Positions 1 through 8,996 of a stretch of DNA of 15,311 nt are shown here, one piece after another. The notes under the pieces were generated by a model. It saw nothing but the letters and a program-made list of their open reading frames with translations. It searched no databases and had not been told where the DNA came from. Positions within the stretch are counted from its first letter, which is position 1, and each line of letters starts with the position of its first letter. Position numbers and translations under genes: made by a program. The stretch is from JALHST01 sp038316335 (GTDB lineage: Bacteria > Bacteroidota > Bacteroidia > Flavobacteriales > Flavobacteriaceae). Location of the stretch: contig JBBQAM010000071.1 of the NCBI GenBank assembly GCA_038316335.1, positions 1-15,311 on the forward strand, in the 5' to 3' direction.

Positions 1-1
1 C

Positions 2-1579
2 GGGGTCCAAAACTCGTATGCTCAGCGGATCGGTGACATCAATGAGATTCACAATCTCTCGTTCTTGGCCATTCTTATTCTATTTATTGCCTGTGTCAAT
101 TATATGAATTTGGCCACGGCCCGTTCCCAAAAACGATCAAAAGAAGTGGGGATTAATAAAACACTGGGCGCAAGTAATCGGATCTTGGTTGCCCAATTCT
201 ATGCCGAAACGGGCTTGGTCACCTTTATTTCATTAACTATTGGAGTACTTTTAGCCGTTGGGGCAATTCCGTGGTTCAACACCTTGACGGGGCAAGATCT
301 CGAACAAAGTGCTATTTTTAGCTTTCCATACCTTATCGCCTTTTCCCTTATTTGGATGGGTACCACTTTGACCGCCGGATCCTACCCATCCTTATACCTT
401 TCCCGGTTTTCGCCCAAGGCGGCCCTTTCGTCGGCCAATTCCCCGGGCAAGGGCAATGCGATGATACGTAAAGGACTCGTAGTCCTGCAATTTGCCGCCT
501 CGGTTGTCTTGATCGTAGGTATTTTGGTGGTGTATCAACAAATTCAATTTATCAAAAATCAGCGGTTGGGTTTTGAACCGGAAAATGTCGTGGCCATTTC
601 CACCGCTGCCTTGCACCAAGACAGCCAGCGGACGGCCTTGTTAGAGGATTTCAGGGCATTGACTTCCGTAACCGCCGCAGCCATGGCGCAGGGTTACCCT
701 GGTATGGGCGTCAGCGGCAATTTAATCTATAAAAATGAAAATGATACCCAAGGTAAAAACATACAAACCAATGTTGCCGATGCCGAGATCATAGAGGTGC
801 TCCGCCTTAAATTGTTGGCCGGTACAACACTCCCCAAAATAAAACAGGAAACCGACACCATCGTGGAATTAGTGCTGAACAAAAAGGCAGTAGATTATTT
901 GGGCTATACGCCCGAGGAGGCCATAAACAAGCAAGTTACTATAAATCAAAAAAATATAATAGTGGGTGTAGTCGACGATTTCAACTATGCCTCGTTGCAC
1001 GAGCCCATCGGCGCCTACGCTTTTACCAACGGAAGAACCGAACCCAAGTCGCATGCTCTAGTACGATTTACGGGTCCGTCAGTGAATATACTTCCCGAAT
1101 TGGAAGCATCACTTAAAAAAGTGGCGCCCGAATCGGTTTTTGATTATTCCTTTTTAGATCAGACCATTGATACACTTTATGAACGTGAACAGCGAACCGC
1201 ACGGGTAGGGACAATCTTCTGCGGCCTCGCTATTTTTGTCGCTTGTCTGGGGCTTTTCGGCCTCGCCGCCTTTACGGCCGAACAGCGGAAAAAGGAAATC
1301 GGGGTGCGAAAAGTACTAGGTGCAAGTGTATTGAGCATAACTCAATTGCTTTCAAACGATTTTTTAAGGCTGGTCGGGCTGTCTTTGGTCATTGCCTTTC
1401 CCATAGCATACTGGCTTACGTCTCGATGGCTACAGGATTTTGCCTATCGCATAAATATCAGTTGGACGGTATTCCTCATGGCAGGTATAGTGGCCTTGGC
1501 CATTGCTCTTTTTACGGTCAGTTTTCAGGCAATAAAGGCCGCCATTACGAATCCGGTAAAAAGTTTGCGAACGGAATGA
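2..1579 (+). CDS. ABC transporter permease, MacB_PCD/FtsX type (C-terminal part, 5' truncated by window)
   Basis: Inner-membrane permease subunit of a MacB/FtsX-like ABC transporter. The frame is open from base 2 with no stop upstream, so the gene begins before the window. 525 residues are visible, against 804-817 in the complete neighbours, so about 280 N-terminal residues (TM1 and first periplasmic domain) are missing. Visible order: TM2 (about 20-40), first coupling motif KEVGINKTLGAS (47-58), TM3 and TM4 (about 70-92 and 108-133), TM5 (about 158-180), second MacB_PCD-like domain (about 185-395) with IVGVVDDFN, TM6 (about 403-424), second motif KEIGVRKVLGAS (431-442), TM7-8, and the family ending NPVKSLRTE. 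Odd point: the first motif has Asn (codon 155-157) where all paralogs here have Arg. A TTG at 65 could be read as a start but lies inside TM2, so it is rejected. The next gene follows after 82 bp. Confidence 0.93.
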   Translation, partial: GVQNSYAQRIGDINEIHNLSFLAILILFIACVNYMNLATARSQKRSKEVGINKTLGASNRILVAQFYAETGLVTFISLTIGVLLAVGAIPWFNTLTGQDLEQSAIFSFPYLIAFSLIWMGTTLTAGSYPSLYLSRFSPKAALSSANSPGKGNAMIRKGLVVLQFAASVVLIVGILVVYQQIQFIKNQRLGFEPENVVAISTAALHQDSQRTALLEDFRALTSVTAAAMAQGYPGMGVSGNLIYKNENDTQGKNIQTNVADAEIIEVLRLKLLAGTTLPKIKQETDTIVELVLNKKAVDYLGYTPEEAINKQVTINQKNIIVGVVDDFNYASLHEPIGAYAFTNGRTEPKSHALVRFTGPSVNILPELEASLKKVAPESVFDYSFLDQTIDTLYEREQRTARVGTIFCGLAIFVACLGLFGLAAFTAEQRKKEIGVRKVLGASVLSITQLLSNDFLRLVGLSLVIAFPIAYWLTSRWLQDFAYRINISWTVFLMAGIVALAIALFTVSFQAIKAAITNPVKSLRTE

Positions 1580-1580
1580 A

Positions 1581-1608
1581 ACAATTTACAATGAACAATT
1601 AGCAATGA
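1581..1608. repeat. Degenerate heptamer tandem repeat, four units
   Basis: Directly after the first permease stop there are four adjacent 7-base units: ACAATTT, ACAATGA, ACAATTA, GCAATGA. Related pieces (CAATTACAATCC) follow at 1621-1632. It lies in the longest spacer (82 bp) between the first six permeases. No promoter, terminator or Shine-Dalgarno sequence is recognisable here. Function unknown; it may be simple slippage-derived intergenic sequence. Confidence 0.55.
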
Positions 1609-1661
1609 GCAAGGCGTAACCAATTACAATCCACGAACACCATCATCAAAAAACGAAAATC

Positions 1662-4076
1662 ATGTTTAAAAACTATCTGAAAATCGCGTGGCGCAACCTC
1701 ATCAAAAGTAAGGGCTATACTGCAATCAATATCACCGGCCTGGCCGTAGGGGTATGTTGTTTTCTCTTGATATCGCTTTTTGTAAAAAGTGAATTTAGCT
1801 ACGACCGTTTCCATTCCAAAGCGGATCGTATTTACAGGGTCTGGCAACATGAGAACTATGGCCCGAAAGAAGATTTTGTAAATACGACCACCCCTGTTTC
1901 GATGATGCAGGTACTTAAAAGCAATTACCCCGAAATCGAGGACGGCAGTCGGGTATATCGGTTCAATGCCCTTGTGAAAAGAAACGAGAACGAATTCAAT
2001 GAGTCGATACGTGCGGTGGATCCCTCTTTTTTTAAAATCTTCGACTTTTCACTTTTGTCAGGCGACCAAAGCGCCCCTTTTGCCGATGTCAATTCAATAC
2101 TTTTGAGCGAATCCTCGGCAAAGAAATATTTTGGCCAGGAAAACCCCATTGGGAAATCGCTTGAATTAAAATTTGATGAAAAGATTGCCAATTACGAGGT
2201 TACCGGCATCATTTCAGACCCTCCGAAGGAATCGAGCATTCAATATGATATGTTGGTATCACTTGAGAACGAATCGGACTTTTTTAGTGAAAGGGCCCGA
2301 AGAAGTTGGTTTAATGTAGTGTTGGAAACCTATCTATTACTAAGGCCCGATCAATCACCCGAAAAATTGGTGGCAAAATTTCCGGAGGCCATCAAACAAT
2401 ATCTAGGCGATAATTTTCAGGAAAATACCTTTTTCCTGAATTTACAACCTATTTCCGAAATTCATTTGGATACGTCGTTACCTCCTGGGTTCGAACCGAT
2501 TTCAAATCCCAAATATTCGTATGTCCTGGCCACTATCGGTTTTTTGATCCTGATTTTGGCATGTATCAATTTTGTAACCTTGGCCGTAGGCAGATCCTTC
2601 TCAAGGGCAACCGAAGTAGGTGTACGGAAGGCATTGGGTGCCTTTCGAAAACAGATTTTATATCAATTTTGGGGAGAAGCCCTACTGATTACCATACTTG
2701 CCGTATTGGCGGGTATCTTTTTGTCCTTGCTGTTTCTCGATACTTTTAATAATCTCACCGGCAAGTTGCACTCCTTGCAATTGGATGGCACCATTTGGTT
2801 GATGGCCTTGGGCCTTATAATTTTCATCGCATCCATCGCGGGGGTTTACCCTTCTTTGATTCTTTCCAAATTCAACCCAATCGAAGTTTTGGTCCGAAAA
2901 AAAGTGAAAGGAGCCTCCATGGGTATTTTTGGAAAAGGTCTGGTCGTCGTTCAATTTACCGTATCGATTGTAATGATCATGGGTACGCTTATCATTGGTC
3001 GCCAGATTAATTTCCTTACCAATAAGGACCTTGGGTATCAAAAAGATGCAATCGTAGTCGTTCCCACCAACAAATCGGGGGAAGAGGCCGAATCCTTGGC
3101 CAAATTATATATCGAAGCACTTAAAAAACAACCACAGATCTCGGAAGCAAGTAGCTCGGCATTTAGTTTTGTAGAAAACTCATGGTATGAAGTTGGGTTT
3201 ACCGATAGTAAGGATACCTATCGTGAATTCGCGTTAAATATTGTAGATCCTGGGTTCCTAAGCACCTATAATATTCCCCTCGTGGCCGGTAGGGATTTTC
3301 AAGAGGGAAATGTGGCGGATACCCAAAATGGGGTTTTGGTCAATGAAACCTTCGTGAAAAAAATGGGACTAAAGAATCCATTGGAAATTCCCTATGAAAA
3401 ATTCGGCGTAAAAATAGTGGGGGTACTGAAAGACTTTAATTTTCAGTCTTTGAACTATCCCATCGAACCTTTGATGCTCGCCATAAATCCCGAGCCCATC
3501 TTCAAAAATGTGGAGAACGTAAATGCTGTTTACGAAGATCAACCTAGGGTTTCGGTTCGTTTGAACGACCAGGATATGACCTCGAATATTGCCCTGTTAC
3601 AAACGATTTGGGAAAAGATAAATCCTTCGCAAGCTTTTGAATATAAATTCTTAGATGCATCATTGGCCGCACAGTACCAAAATGAGCAGCGATCCAAGAC
3701 CATAGTGAATATTGCCTCTTTGCTGTCACTTTTTATTGCCTGCATGGGGCTTTTTGGCCTGACTACGTTGACGGTAGCTCGAAGAACGGCGGAAATCGGA
3801 ATACGAAAAGTACTTGGCGCCAGCGAACTGAACATTGCCGGTTTGATCGCAAGCGACTTTTTAAAATTGGTAGCCCTCGCCTTTCTTATTGCCTTTCCGA
3901 TAGCCTGGTGGGGCATGCGCCAGTGGCTTCAGGGTTTCGCCTATAGCATACAAATAAGTTGGTGGGTTTATCTGTTGACCGGCATCCTCGTAGTCTTGAT
4001 CACCTTACTGGTCATAAGTATCCAATCGATAAAAGCATCCATGGCGAATCCTGTAGATAGTTTACGAAACGAATAA
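1662..4076 (+). CDS. ABC transporter permease, MacB_PCD/FtsX type
   Basis: Complete 804-residue permease expected in the inner membrane, coupling ATP hydrolysis by a separate ATPase to movement of its periplasmic domains. The N-terminus (MFKNYLKIAWRN) is the family's amphipathic lead-in. TM1 is at about 20-41, followed by the first MacB_PCD domain (about 45-280), which opens with SYDRF and DRIYRV. TM2 is at 286-308, motif TEVGVRKALGAF at 317-328, TM3 336-360, TM4 377-402, TM5 424-446. The second periplasmic domain (about 450-670) contains AGRDF and IVGVLKDFNFQSL. TM6 is at 681-703, motif AEIGIRKVLGAS at 710-721, then TM7 731-750 and TM8 767-788. It ends in NPVDSLRNE. The ATG at 1662 is chosen because it gives the same N-terminus as the paralogs. 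The leader AAAATC before the ATG has no Shine-Dalgarno sequence. Substrate is unknown. Confidence 0.95.
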   Translation: MFKNYLKIAWRNLIKSKGYTAINITGLAVGVCCFLLISLFVKSEFSYDRFHSKADRIYRVWQHENYGPKEDFVNTTTPVSMMQVLKSNYPEIEDGSRVYRFNALVKRNENEFNESIRAVDPSFFKIFDFSLLSGDQSAPFADVNSILLSESSAKKYFGQENPIGKSLELKFDEKIANYEVTGIISDPPKESSIQYDMLVSLENESDFFSERARRSWFNVVLETYLLLRPDQSPEKLVAKFPEAIKQYLGDNFQENTFFLNLQPISEIHLDTSLPPGFEPISNPKYSYVLATIGFLILILACINFVTLAVGRSFSRATEVGVRKALGAFRKQILYQFWGEALLITILAVLAGIFLSLLFLDTFNNLTGKLHSLQLDGTIWLMALGLIIFIASIAGVYPSLILSKFNPIEVLVRKKVKGASMGIFGKGLVVVQFTVSIVMIMGTLIIGRQINFLTNKDLGYQKDAIVVVPTNKSGEEAESLAKLYIEALKKQPQISEASSSAFSFVENSWYEVGFTDSKDTYREFALNIVDPGFLSTYNIPLVAGRDFQEGNVADTQNGVLVNETFVKKMGLKNPLEIPYEKFGVKIVGVLKDFNFQSLNYPIEPLMLAINPEPIFKNVENVNAVYEDQPRVSVRLNDQDMTSNIALLQTIWEKINPSQAFEYKFLDASLAAQYQNEQRSKTIVNIASLLSLFIACMGLFGLTTLTVARRTAEIGIRKVLGASELNIAGLIASDFLKLVALAFLIAFPIAWWGMRQWLQGFAYSIQISWWVYLLTGILVVLITLLVISIQSIKASMANPVDSLRNE

Positions 4077-4100
4077 AACATCAAATCAAAAATCAAAATC
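4077..4100 (+). promoter_or_regulatory. A-rich translation leader with ATCAAA repeats, no Shine-Dalgarno
   Basis: The 24-bp spacer is built of three imperfect TCAAA units and ends in AAAATC directly before the ATG. The leader of the gene at 1662 also ends in AAAATC-ATG. No purine-rich anti-16S sequence is present. This fits Bacteroidota translation initiation, which relies on A-rich leaders. The shared leader suggests it was copied along with the gene. Confidence 0.5.
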
Positions 4101-6554
4101 ATGATAAAAAATTATTTTAAAATCGCGTGGCGCACCGTCATAAAGAATAAGGGATTATTCTCAATCAACGTGATCGGGCTTTCTTTGGGTATTGCCTCTT
4201 GTCTCATCATTGCGCTCTTTGTGCTAGATGAGCTTTCGTATGACCGCTTCAACGAGAAGTCAGATCAGATAGCCCGGGTAGTCCTAAACGCAAAAATAGG
4301 GGATGAAATTATTAAAGAGGCAGGAATTATGCCCCCGGTAGGAAAGGCGCTCACGCAAGAGCTACCAGAAGTAGAAGCTTCGACCCGCATTTTAAAGTTA
4401 TCGGAAAGAACCAAGATCGTCTACAATGGCCAGACATTACGAACTGGAAAAATGGCCATGGTCGATCCTAATTTTTTTGAGTTCTTTACACTTTCCTTGA
4501 TAAAAGGGGATAAAAATACGGTCTTTGCGAATCCGAACTCCCTCGTACTGACGAAAGAGCAGGCCAAGGTGTATTTCGGTAATGAAGATCCCTTGAACAA
4601 AACAATCGAAATACAGGATATCGGGACGTATGGTGCCGAAGGGTACACAGAACTTGATGGCCTGTACACCGTCACGGGCATTATTGACCAAATCCCCGAC
4701 AATTCCCATTTTCATTTTGATCTGATCGCTTCCTCCCAAGGCAACAAGGATGCGGCCAATCAAAGCTGGCTAAGTGGTAGCTATCACACCTATTTGATGT
4801 TGGCAAAGGGAACCGACGTTTCAAGATTGGAATTGAAACTGCCCACTATTGTCGAGAAATATATGGCGTCTCAACTGGAAACCGCGATGGGAATGACCTT
4901 TCAAAAATTCTTGGAAAGTGGTAATAAAGTGGGCCTATACCTGCAACCCCTTACCAAAACCCATCTATATTCGGATTTGAAGGGGGAAATTGAGGAGGGC
5001 GGGTCTATAGACACCGTGTACATGTTTGCCGCCATAGCCATTTTCATGCTCCTCATTGCCTGTATCAATTTTATGAACCTATCTACCGCAGGGGCCTCAA
5101 AGAGGGTAAAGGAAATTGGCATGAGAAAGGTCCTTGGCTCTGAAAAAAGCCAATTGATATTTCAATTCTTGATCGAATCATTTTTAGCGACGTTATTCGC
5201 CATTGGTATCGGTGTCCTGGTGTTCGCTCTAGGGTTGCCCTATTTTAACCAGTTGGCAAATAAGGCATTCACTTTTGATCAAATAGCAACTCCTCGATTT
5301 GCTGCGATCCTCCTTGCATTGACTTTGATAATAGGCTTGATTGCTGGCGCATACCCGGCCTTTTTTATGTCGGGCTTTAAGCCGATACAGGCATTGAAAA
5401 ATAAATTTTCTTCCGGCGGTAGTAAGGGCATTCGAAGTGGTCTTGTCGTATTTCAATTTGCAATTTCGGCCTGTCTCATCATCGCTACGATGGTCGTAAG
5501 CGAACAAATGAATTTTATTCAAAACAAGGATGTTGGGTATGATAGGCAAGGGTTGATCGTCATTCGGGATGCAGGACTTTTGGGCAATAATCTAGACGCG
5601 TTCAAGGAAGATCTAAAAAAAGACCCAAGAGTCATCAATATATCCACCTCGGCCTTCGTCCCGGCAGGTCCATCCGATAATTTCAACTCTTTGATTTCCT
5701 CAACAAAAGAGGGGTCTCAAAAATTACGTATCAAAGGGTATCAGGTAGACGAGGACTACATTCCTACCTTGGGCATGGAAATTTTGCAAGGACGTAATTT
5801 CTCTAAGGAATATGGGAACGAAGATGACAAGCTAATCCTCAACCAAACCGCGATAAAAACGTTTGGTTTTGGAGATAATCCCATAGGACAGACCTTGAGC
5901 GAATCGATCGATAGAGATGGAAGTACAAAAGTGTGGGAGGTCATCGGGGTTGTCAAGGACTTTAATGCGCGCTCCTTGCATGAGCCCATCGAGCCTATGA
6001 TGATGCAATACAACCCCTATAAAGGCCTTATTCTCAGGGCCAAAACCGCTGATATGCAGGGCCTTATCGGTAGCATGGAAAAACAATGGAATTCCTTTGG
6101 TTCGGGAGAAAGCTTCGGGTATGCCTTCTTAGACGAACTCTACAATGAAACCTATTTAAAGGAACAGAACATGAATACCATTCTTCGACTCTTCGCTTTC
6201 CTGACTATATTCGTGGCGTGTCTGGGATTGTTCGGACTTGTGACCTTTACTGCACAGCAACGTTTCAAGGAAATCGGAATTCGAAAGGTCTTGGGTTCCT
6301 CGGTGCCACAAATCGTTGGCTTATTGGCGACCGATTTTTTAAAGTTGGTATTACTCTCGATGGTGATCGCCTTTCCCATAGGCTATTACCTAATGAACAA
6401 GTGGCTTCAAGATTTCGCCTACAGGATAGATATTGCATGGTGGGTATATGTACTGGCGGCCCTCATAACCGTATGTATTGCATTTGCGACCATAAGTTTT
6501 AGAAGTATCAAAGCAGCCTTGATGAACCCAGTAGAGAGTTTACGGTCTGAATAA
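4101..6554 (+). CDS. ABC transporter permease, MacB_PCD/FtsX type
   Basis: Complete 817-residue permease, the longest of the array. TM1 is at about 21-42. The first periplasmic domain (about 45-303) starts with SYDRF and carries VTGIIDQIPDNSH near 191-203. TM2 is at 305-327, motif KEIGMRKVLGSE at 337-348, TM3 356-380, TM4 399-423, TM5 445-467. The second periplasmic domain (about 470-690) has the AGLLGN / FKEDL block shared with the next gene, GRNFS, and VIGVVKDFNARSLHEPIEP. TM6 is at 694-717, motif KEIGIRKVLGSS at 723-734, TM7-8 747-800, and the end is NPVESLRSE. The usual DRIYRV is DQIARV here. The extra length sits in the first periplasmic domain (about 171-189, a Gly/Tyr/Glu-rich insertion). 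The ATG start aligns with the paralog N-termini. The next gene follows after 11 bp. No ATPase signature is present. Confidence 0.95.
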   Translation: MIKNYFKIAWRTVIKNKGLFSINVIGLSLGIASCLIIALFVLDELSYDRFNEKSDQIARVVLNAKIGDEIIKEAGIMPPVGKALTQELPEVEASTRILKLSERTKIVYNGQTLRTGKMAMVDPNFFEFFTLSLIKGDKNTVFANPNSLVLTKEQAKVYFGNEDPLNKTIEIQDIGTYGAEGYTELDGLYTVTGIIDQIPDNSHFHFDLIASSQGNKDAANQSWLSGSYHTYLMLAKGTDVSRLELKLPTIVEKYMASQLETAMGMTFQKFLESGNKVGLYLQPLTKTHLYSDLKGEIEEGGSIDTVYMFAAIAIFMLLIACINFMNLSTAGASKRVKEIGMRKVLGSEKSQLIFQFLIESFLATLFAIGIGVLVFALGLPYFNQLANKAFTFDQIATPRFAAILLALTLIIGLIAGAYPAFFMSGFKPIQALKNKFSSGGSKGIRSGLVVFQFAISACLIIATMVVSEQMNFIQNKDVGYDRQGLIVIRDAGLLGNNLDAFKEDLKKDPRVINISTSAFVPAGPSDNFNSLISSTKEGSQKLRIKGYQVDEDYIPTLGMEILQGRNFSKEYGNEDDKLILNQTAIKTFGFGDNPIGQTLSESIDRDGSTKVWEVIGVVKDFNARSLHEPIEPMMMQYNPYKGLILRAKTADMQGLIGSMEKQWNSFGSGESFGYAFLDELYNETYLKEQNMNTILRLFAFLTIFVACLGLFGLVTFTAQQRFKEIGIRKVLGSSVPQIVGLLATDFLKLVLLSMVIAFPIGYYLMNKWLQDFAYRIDIAWWVYVLAALITVCIAFATISFRSIKAALMNPVESLRSE

Positions 6555-6570
6555 AAAATAAAGCCATGTT
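6536..6570 (+). repeat. 35-bp junction repeat, copy 1 (stop/leader/start)
   Basis: These 35 bases cover the last codons of the permease at 4101 (SLRSE and stop), the whole 11-bp spacer and the ATG of the next gene. They are identical base for base to 8962-8996. Sequence just outside the block differs at both junctions, so the identity is local. It points to duplication or recombination at gene borders. No ribosome-binding site is visible in the spacer AAAAATAAAGCC. Confidence 0.85.
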
Positions 6571-8980
6571 TAAAAACCATTTAAAAATCGCCTGGCGAAG
6601 TATAAAAAAGGACAAACTGTTCACCTTTATTAAAATCGGAGGCTTTGCTATTGGTATTGCGGCCTGCCTTTTGATTGCCCTTTTTATTCGAAACGAACTC
6701 AGTTACGATCAGCAGTATGCCAATAAGGACCGTATTTACAGGGTCGTGATGCAAGGTATGTTCAAAGGAGAGGTAATGAAAAGCGTACATTTTCAATTGC
6801 CTTTTGCAGATGCCCTTGAAACGGATTTCCCGGAGATCCAAAAGGCAGGCAAAATCAATACCAGTGAGCTATTCGGAGCCGGTAAAAGAGGGTTGCGTCT
6901 GTCAGGCGAGCCACAGAATAATTTGGAGGAAGGGTTCGTATTCGCGGATCAAGATGCGTTTGATTTATTGGAAATACCCTTGGAACAGGGGAAACCAAAA
7001 GAAGCCTTGGAAAGCCCTGGAAGCATTGTTATTTCCCATTCCAAAGCCCAAAAATACTTTCCCAACGGTAATGCCGTGGGGCAAACCATTATTTTGGATA
7101 ACGATTCTTCGAAACCCTATACAGTTACTGGGGTGATGAAGGATTTTCCAAAAAACTCCCATTTGCAGTTCGATTTTCTATTGCCCATTGAGGATACGAA
7201 CATGAGCTGGACCAGCCAGAATTATTTTACGTATGTGCTGTTGGATAAAAATACCAATGTACAGGAACTGCAAAAGAAAATGTTCTCCATAGTTGAAAAC
7301 TATGTCATTCCGGCCCAAATGGAACGAGGCCGTGCAGCCGATTTTATAGAAGTACTGAAAACCATAAATTATAAACTACAACCCATTACCGACATCCATT
7401 TGTACTCTGACCTAAAAATGGCCGACGGACTAAAACATGGGGATATCCGTTTTATATGGTTGTTCGCGGCCATCGCCGGCTTTATTCTACTTCTGGCAGC
7501 CATTAATTTCATCAATCTCTCTACGGCAAAATCGGCCAATAGAGCAAAAGAAGTTGGCCTCAGAAAGACCGTTGGCGCGTTCAAAAGTAATCTAGTCGGC
7601 CAATTTCTGACTGAATCGGTACTGTACAGTATATTCTCGTTCGTCCTGGGTGTGCTCCTCGCTTGGATCTTATTACCTAAATTCAATATCATAGCCGACA
7701 AAACGATTTCCATGCCTTGGCGCGTATGGTGGTTCATGCCCACGATTTTGATTTCGGCTTTGTTTGTCGGTGTGGTAGCCGGGCTCTATCCTGCCTTCTA
7801 TCTCTCGGCTTTTAGGCCGGTAAACGTGCTCAGGGGCAGCCTAAATCTGGGAGGAAAAGGCAGGTTACGTAGTGGTCTCGTAATCTTTCAATTTACGACC
7901 TCGGTCGTATTGATTATCGGAACACTTATCATTTCCCAGCAGATGGATTACATATTGAACAAAAAATTGGGGTATGACAAAGAACAAATGGTCATTTTAG
8001 AAGGAGCCGGTGCTCTTGGCAACAAGGCCGAAAATTTTAAGGAACAGTTGCTACAATTGCCCCAGATACAGGAAGTGACTCTGAGCGACTATCTACCAAT
8101 TGAAGGCACCAAAAGAAATGGGAATACCTTTAGAAACCCTGAGGAAGGTACCGCAGGAAGAGGCATACCTGCGCAAATTTGGAGGGTCGATTACGATTAT
8201 ATTAAAACATTGGGCATGAATATCGTTGCTGGGCGCGATTTTAACAAGGATATGGCTTCCGATTCGATTAATTCAATCCTTATAAACCAAAAAATGGTGA
8301 ATGAGCTGGGGCTAATTGATCCTGTAGGAAAGCATCTTGATAATAACGGCCGTGATTATACCATTGTGGGTGTCCTAGCCGATTTCCATTTCAAATCGTT
8401 GAGAGAGGACATAACCCCATTAAGTTTGGTAATTGGAAAGAATGCTGAAGTAATTTCCATTAAACTTGAAAAAGGGAATATCAACGAGGCCTTGGCCTCA
8501 ATCGAATCCACATGGAACAAAAACGTGCCTAACCAAGCGTTTAACTACAGCTTTTTGGATCAGGAATTCAGCCAAATGCATACAGATGTCAGGCGTATGG
8601 GCAGCATATTCAACAGTTTCGCCCTCTTCGCCATCTTTGTCGCATGTCTGGGTCTTTTTGCGCTTTCCTCCTTTATGGTGGAGCAGCGAAAAAAGGAAAT
8701 CAGTATACGATTGGTACTGGGAGCCCCCTTTAAGAGTATCTATCAACTTTTGACCCTCGATTTTATGAAACTAATCCTTATTTCAATTATAATCGCTATT
8801 CCTCTTGGATGGTATACCATGTCTAGATGGTTGGAAGATTTTGCATATCGTATCACAATTGGCTGGGGAGTTTTCCTTGCGGCCGGATTGATAGTACTGA
8901 CTATTGCCGTGCTAACAATTAGTTATCAGTCAATTGGTGCCGCATTGATCAAACCTTTACGGAGTTTACGGTCTGAATAA
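6566..8980 (+). CDS. ABC transporter permease, MacB_PCD/FtsX type, with divergent second coupling motif
   Basis: Complete 804-residue permease. TM1 is at about 20-41. The first periplasmic domain (about 45-293) contains DRIYRV and VTGVMKDFPKNSH. TM2 is at 296-319, motif KEVGLRKTVGAF at 328-339, TM3 347-370, TM4 388-412, TM5 436-458. The second periplasmic domain (about 460-675) has the AGALGN / FKEQL block like the gene at 4101, AGRDFN, and IVGVLADFHFKSL. TM6 is at 680-702, followed by motif KEISIRLVLGAP at 710-721. Two positions of that second motif are changed: Ser713 replaces Gly, and Leu716 replaces the Lys of RKVLGA. The C-terminal end is KPLRSLRSE instead of NPVxSLRxE. The reading frame is intact, so this is divergence, not decay. 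It sits 11 bp from both neighbours, which strongly suggests co-transcription. Confidence 0.95.
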   Translation: MFKNHLKIAWRSIKKDKLFTFIKIGGFAIGIAACLLIALFIRNELSYDQQYANKDRIYRVVMQGMFKGEVMKSVHFQLPFADALETDFPEIQKAGKINTSELFGAGKRGLRLSGEPQNNLEEGFVFADQDAFDLLEIPLEQGKPKEALESPGSIVISHSKAQKYFPNGNAVGQTIILDNDSSKPYTVTGVMKDFPKNSHLQFDFLLPIEDTNMSWTSQNYFTYVLLDKNTNVQELQKKMFSIVENYVIPAQMERGRAADFIEVLKTINYKLQPITDIHLYSDLKMADGLKHGDIRFIWLFAAIAGFILLLAAINFINLSTAKSANRAKEVGLRKTVGAFKSNLVGQFLTESVLYSIFSFVLGVLLAWILLPKFNIIADKTISMPWRVWWFMPTILISALFVGVVAGLYPAFYLSAFRPVNVLRGSLNLGGKGRLRSGLVIFQFTTSVVLIIGTLIISQQMDYILNKKLGYDKEQMVILEGAGALGNKAENFKEQLLQLPQIQEVTLSDYLPIEGTKRNGNTFRNPEEGTAGRGIPAQIWRVDYDYIKTLGMNIVAGRDFNKDMASDSINSILINQKMVNELGLIDPVGKHLDNNGRDYTIVGVLADFHFKSLREDITPLSLVIGKNAEVISIKLEKGNINEALASIESTWNKNVPNQAFNYSFLDQEFSQMHTDVRRMGSIFNSFALFAIFVACLGLFALSSFMVEQRKKEISIRLVLGAPFKSIYQLLTLDFMKLILISIIIAIPLGWYTMSRWLEDFAYRITIGWGVFLAAGLIVLTIAVLTISYQSIGAALIKPLRSLRSE

Positions 8981-8996
8981 AAAATAAAGCCATGTT
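8962..8996 (+). repeat. 35-bp junction repeat, copy 2 (stop/leader/start)
   Basis: Identical over 35 bases to 6536-6570, again spanning the SLRSE codons, stop, 11-bp spacer and start codon of the following permease. Because both the preceding and the following genes differ between the two sites, the block looks like the seam of a duplication or a gene-conversion tract. Confidence 0.85.

Noticed and set aside
65..67. TTG at 65 as the start of the first permease
   Set aside because: It lies inside a transmembrane helix, the frame is open back to the window edge, and the paralogs have about 280 more residues upstream.
1243..1602. Alternative-frame plus-strand reading frame of 119 codons
   Set aside because: It overlaps the well-supported permease C-terminus in another frame, resembles no family, and its codons follow the shadow of the real gene.
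6566..8980. Pseudogene status for the permease with the altered motif
   Set aside because: The frame is full length with all eight membrane segments and no stop or frameshift; substitutions at two motif positions do not show decay.
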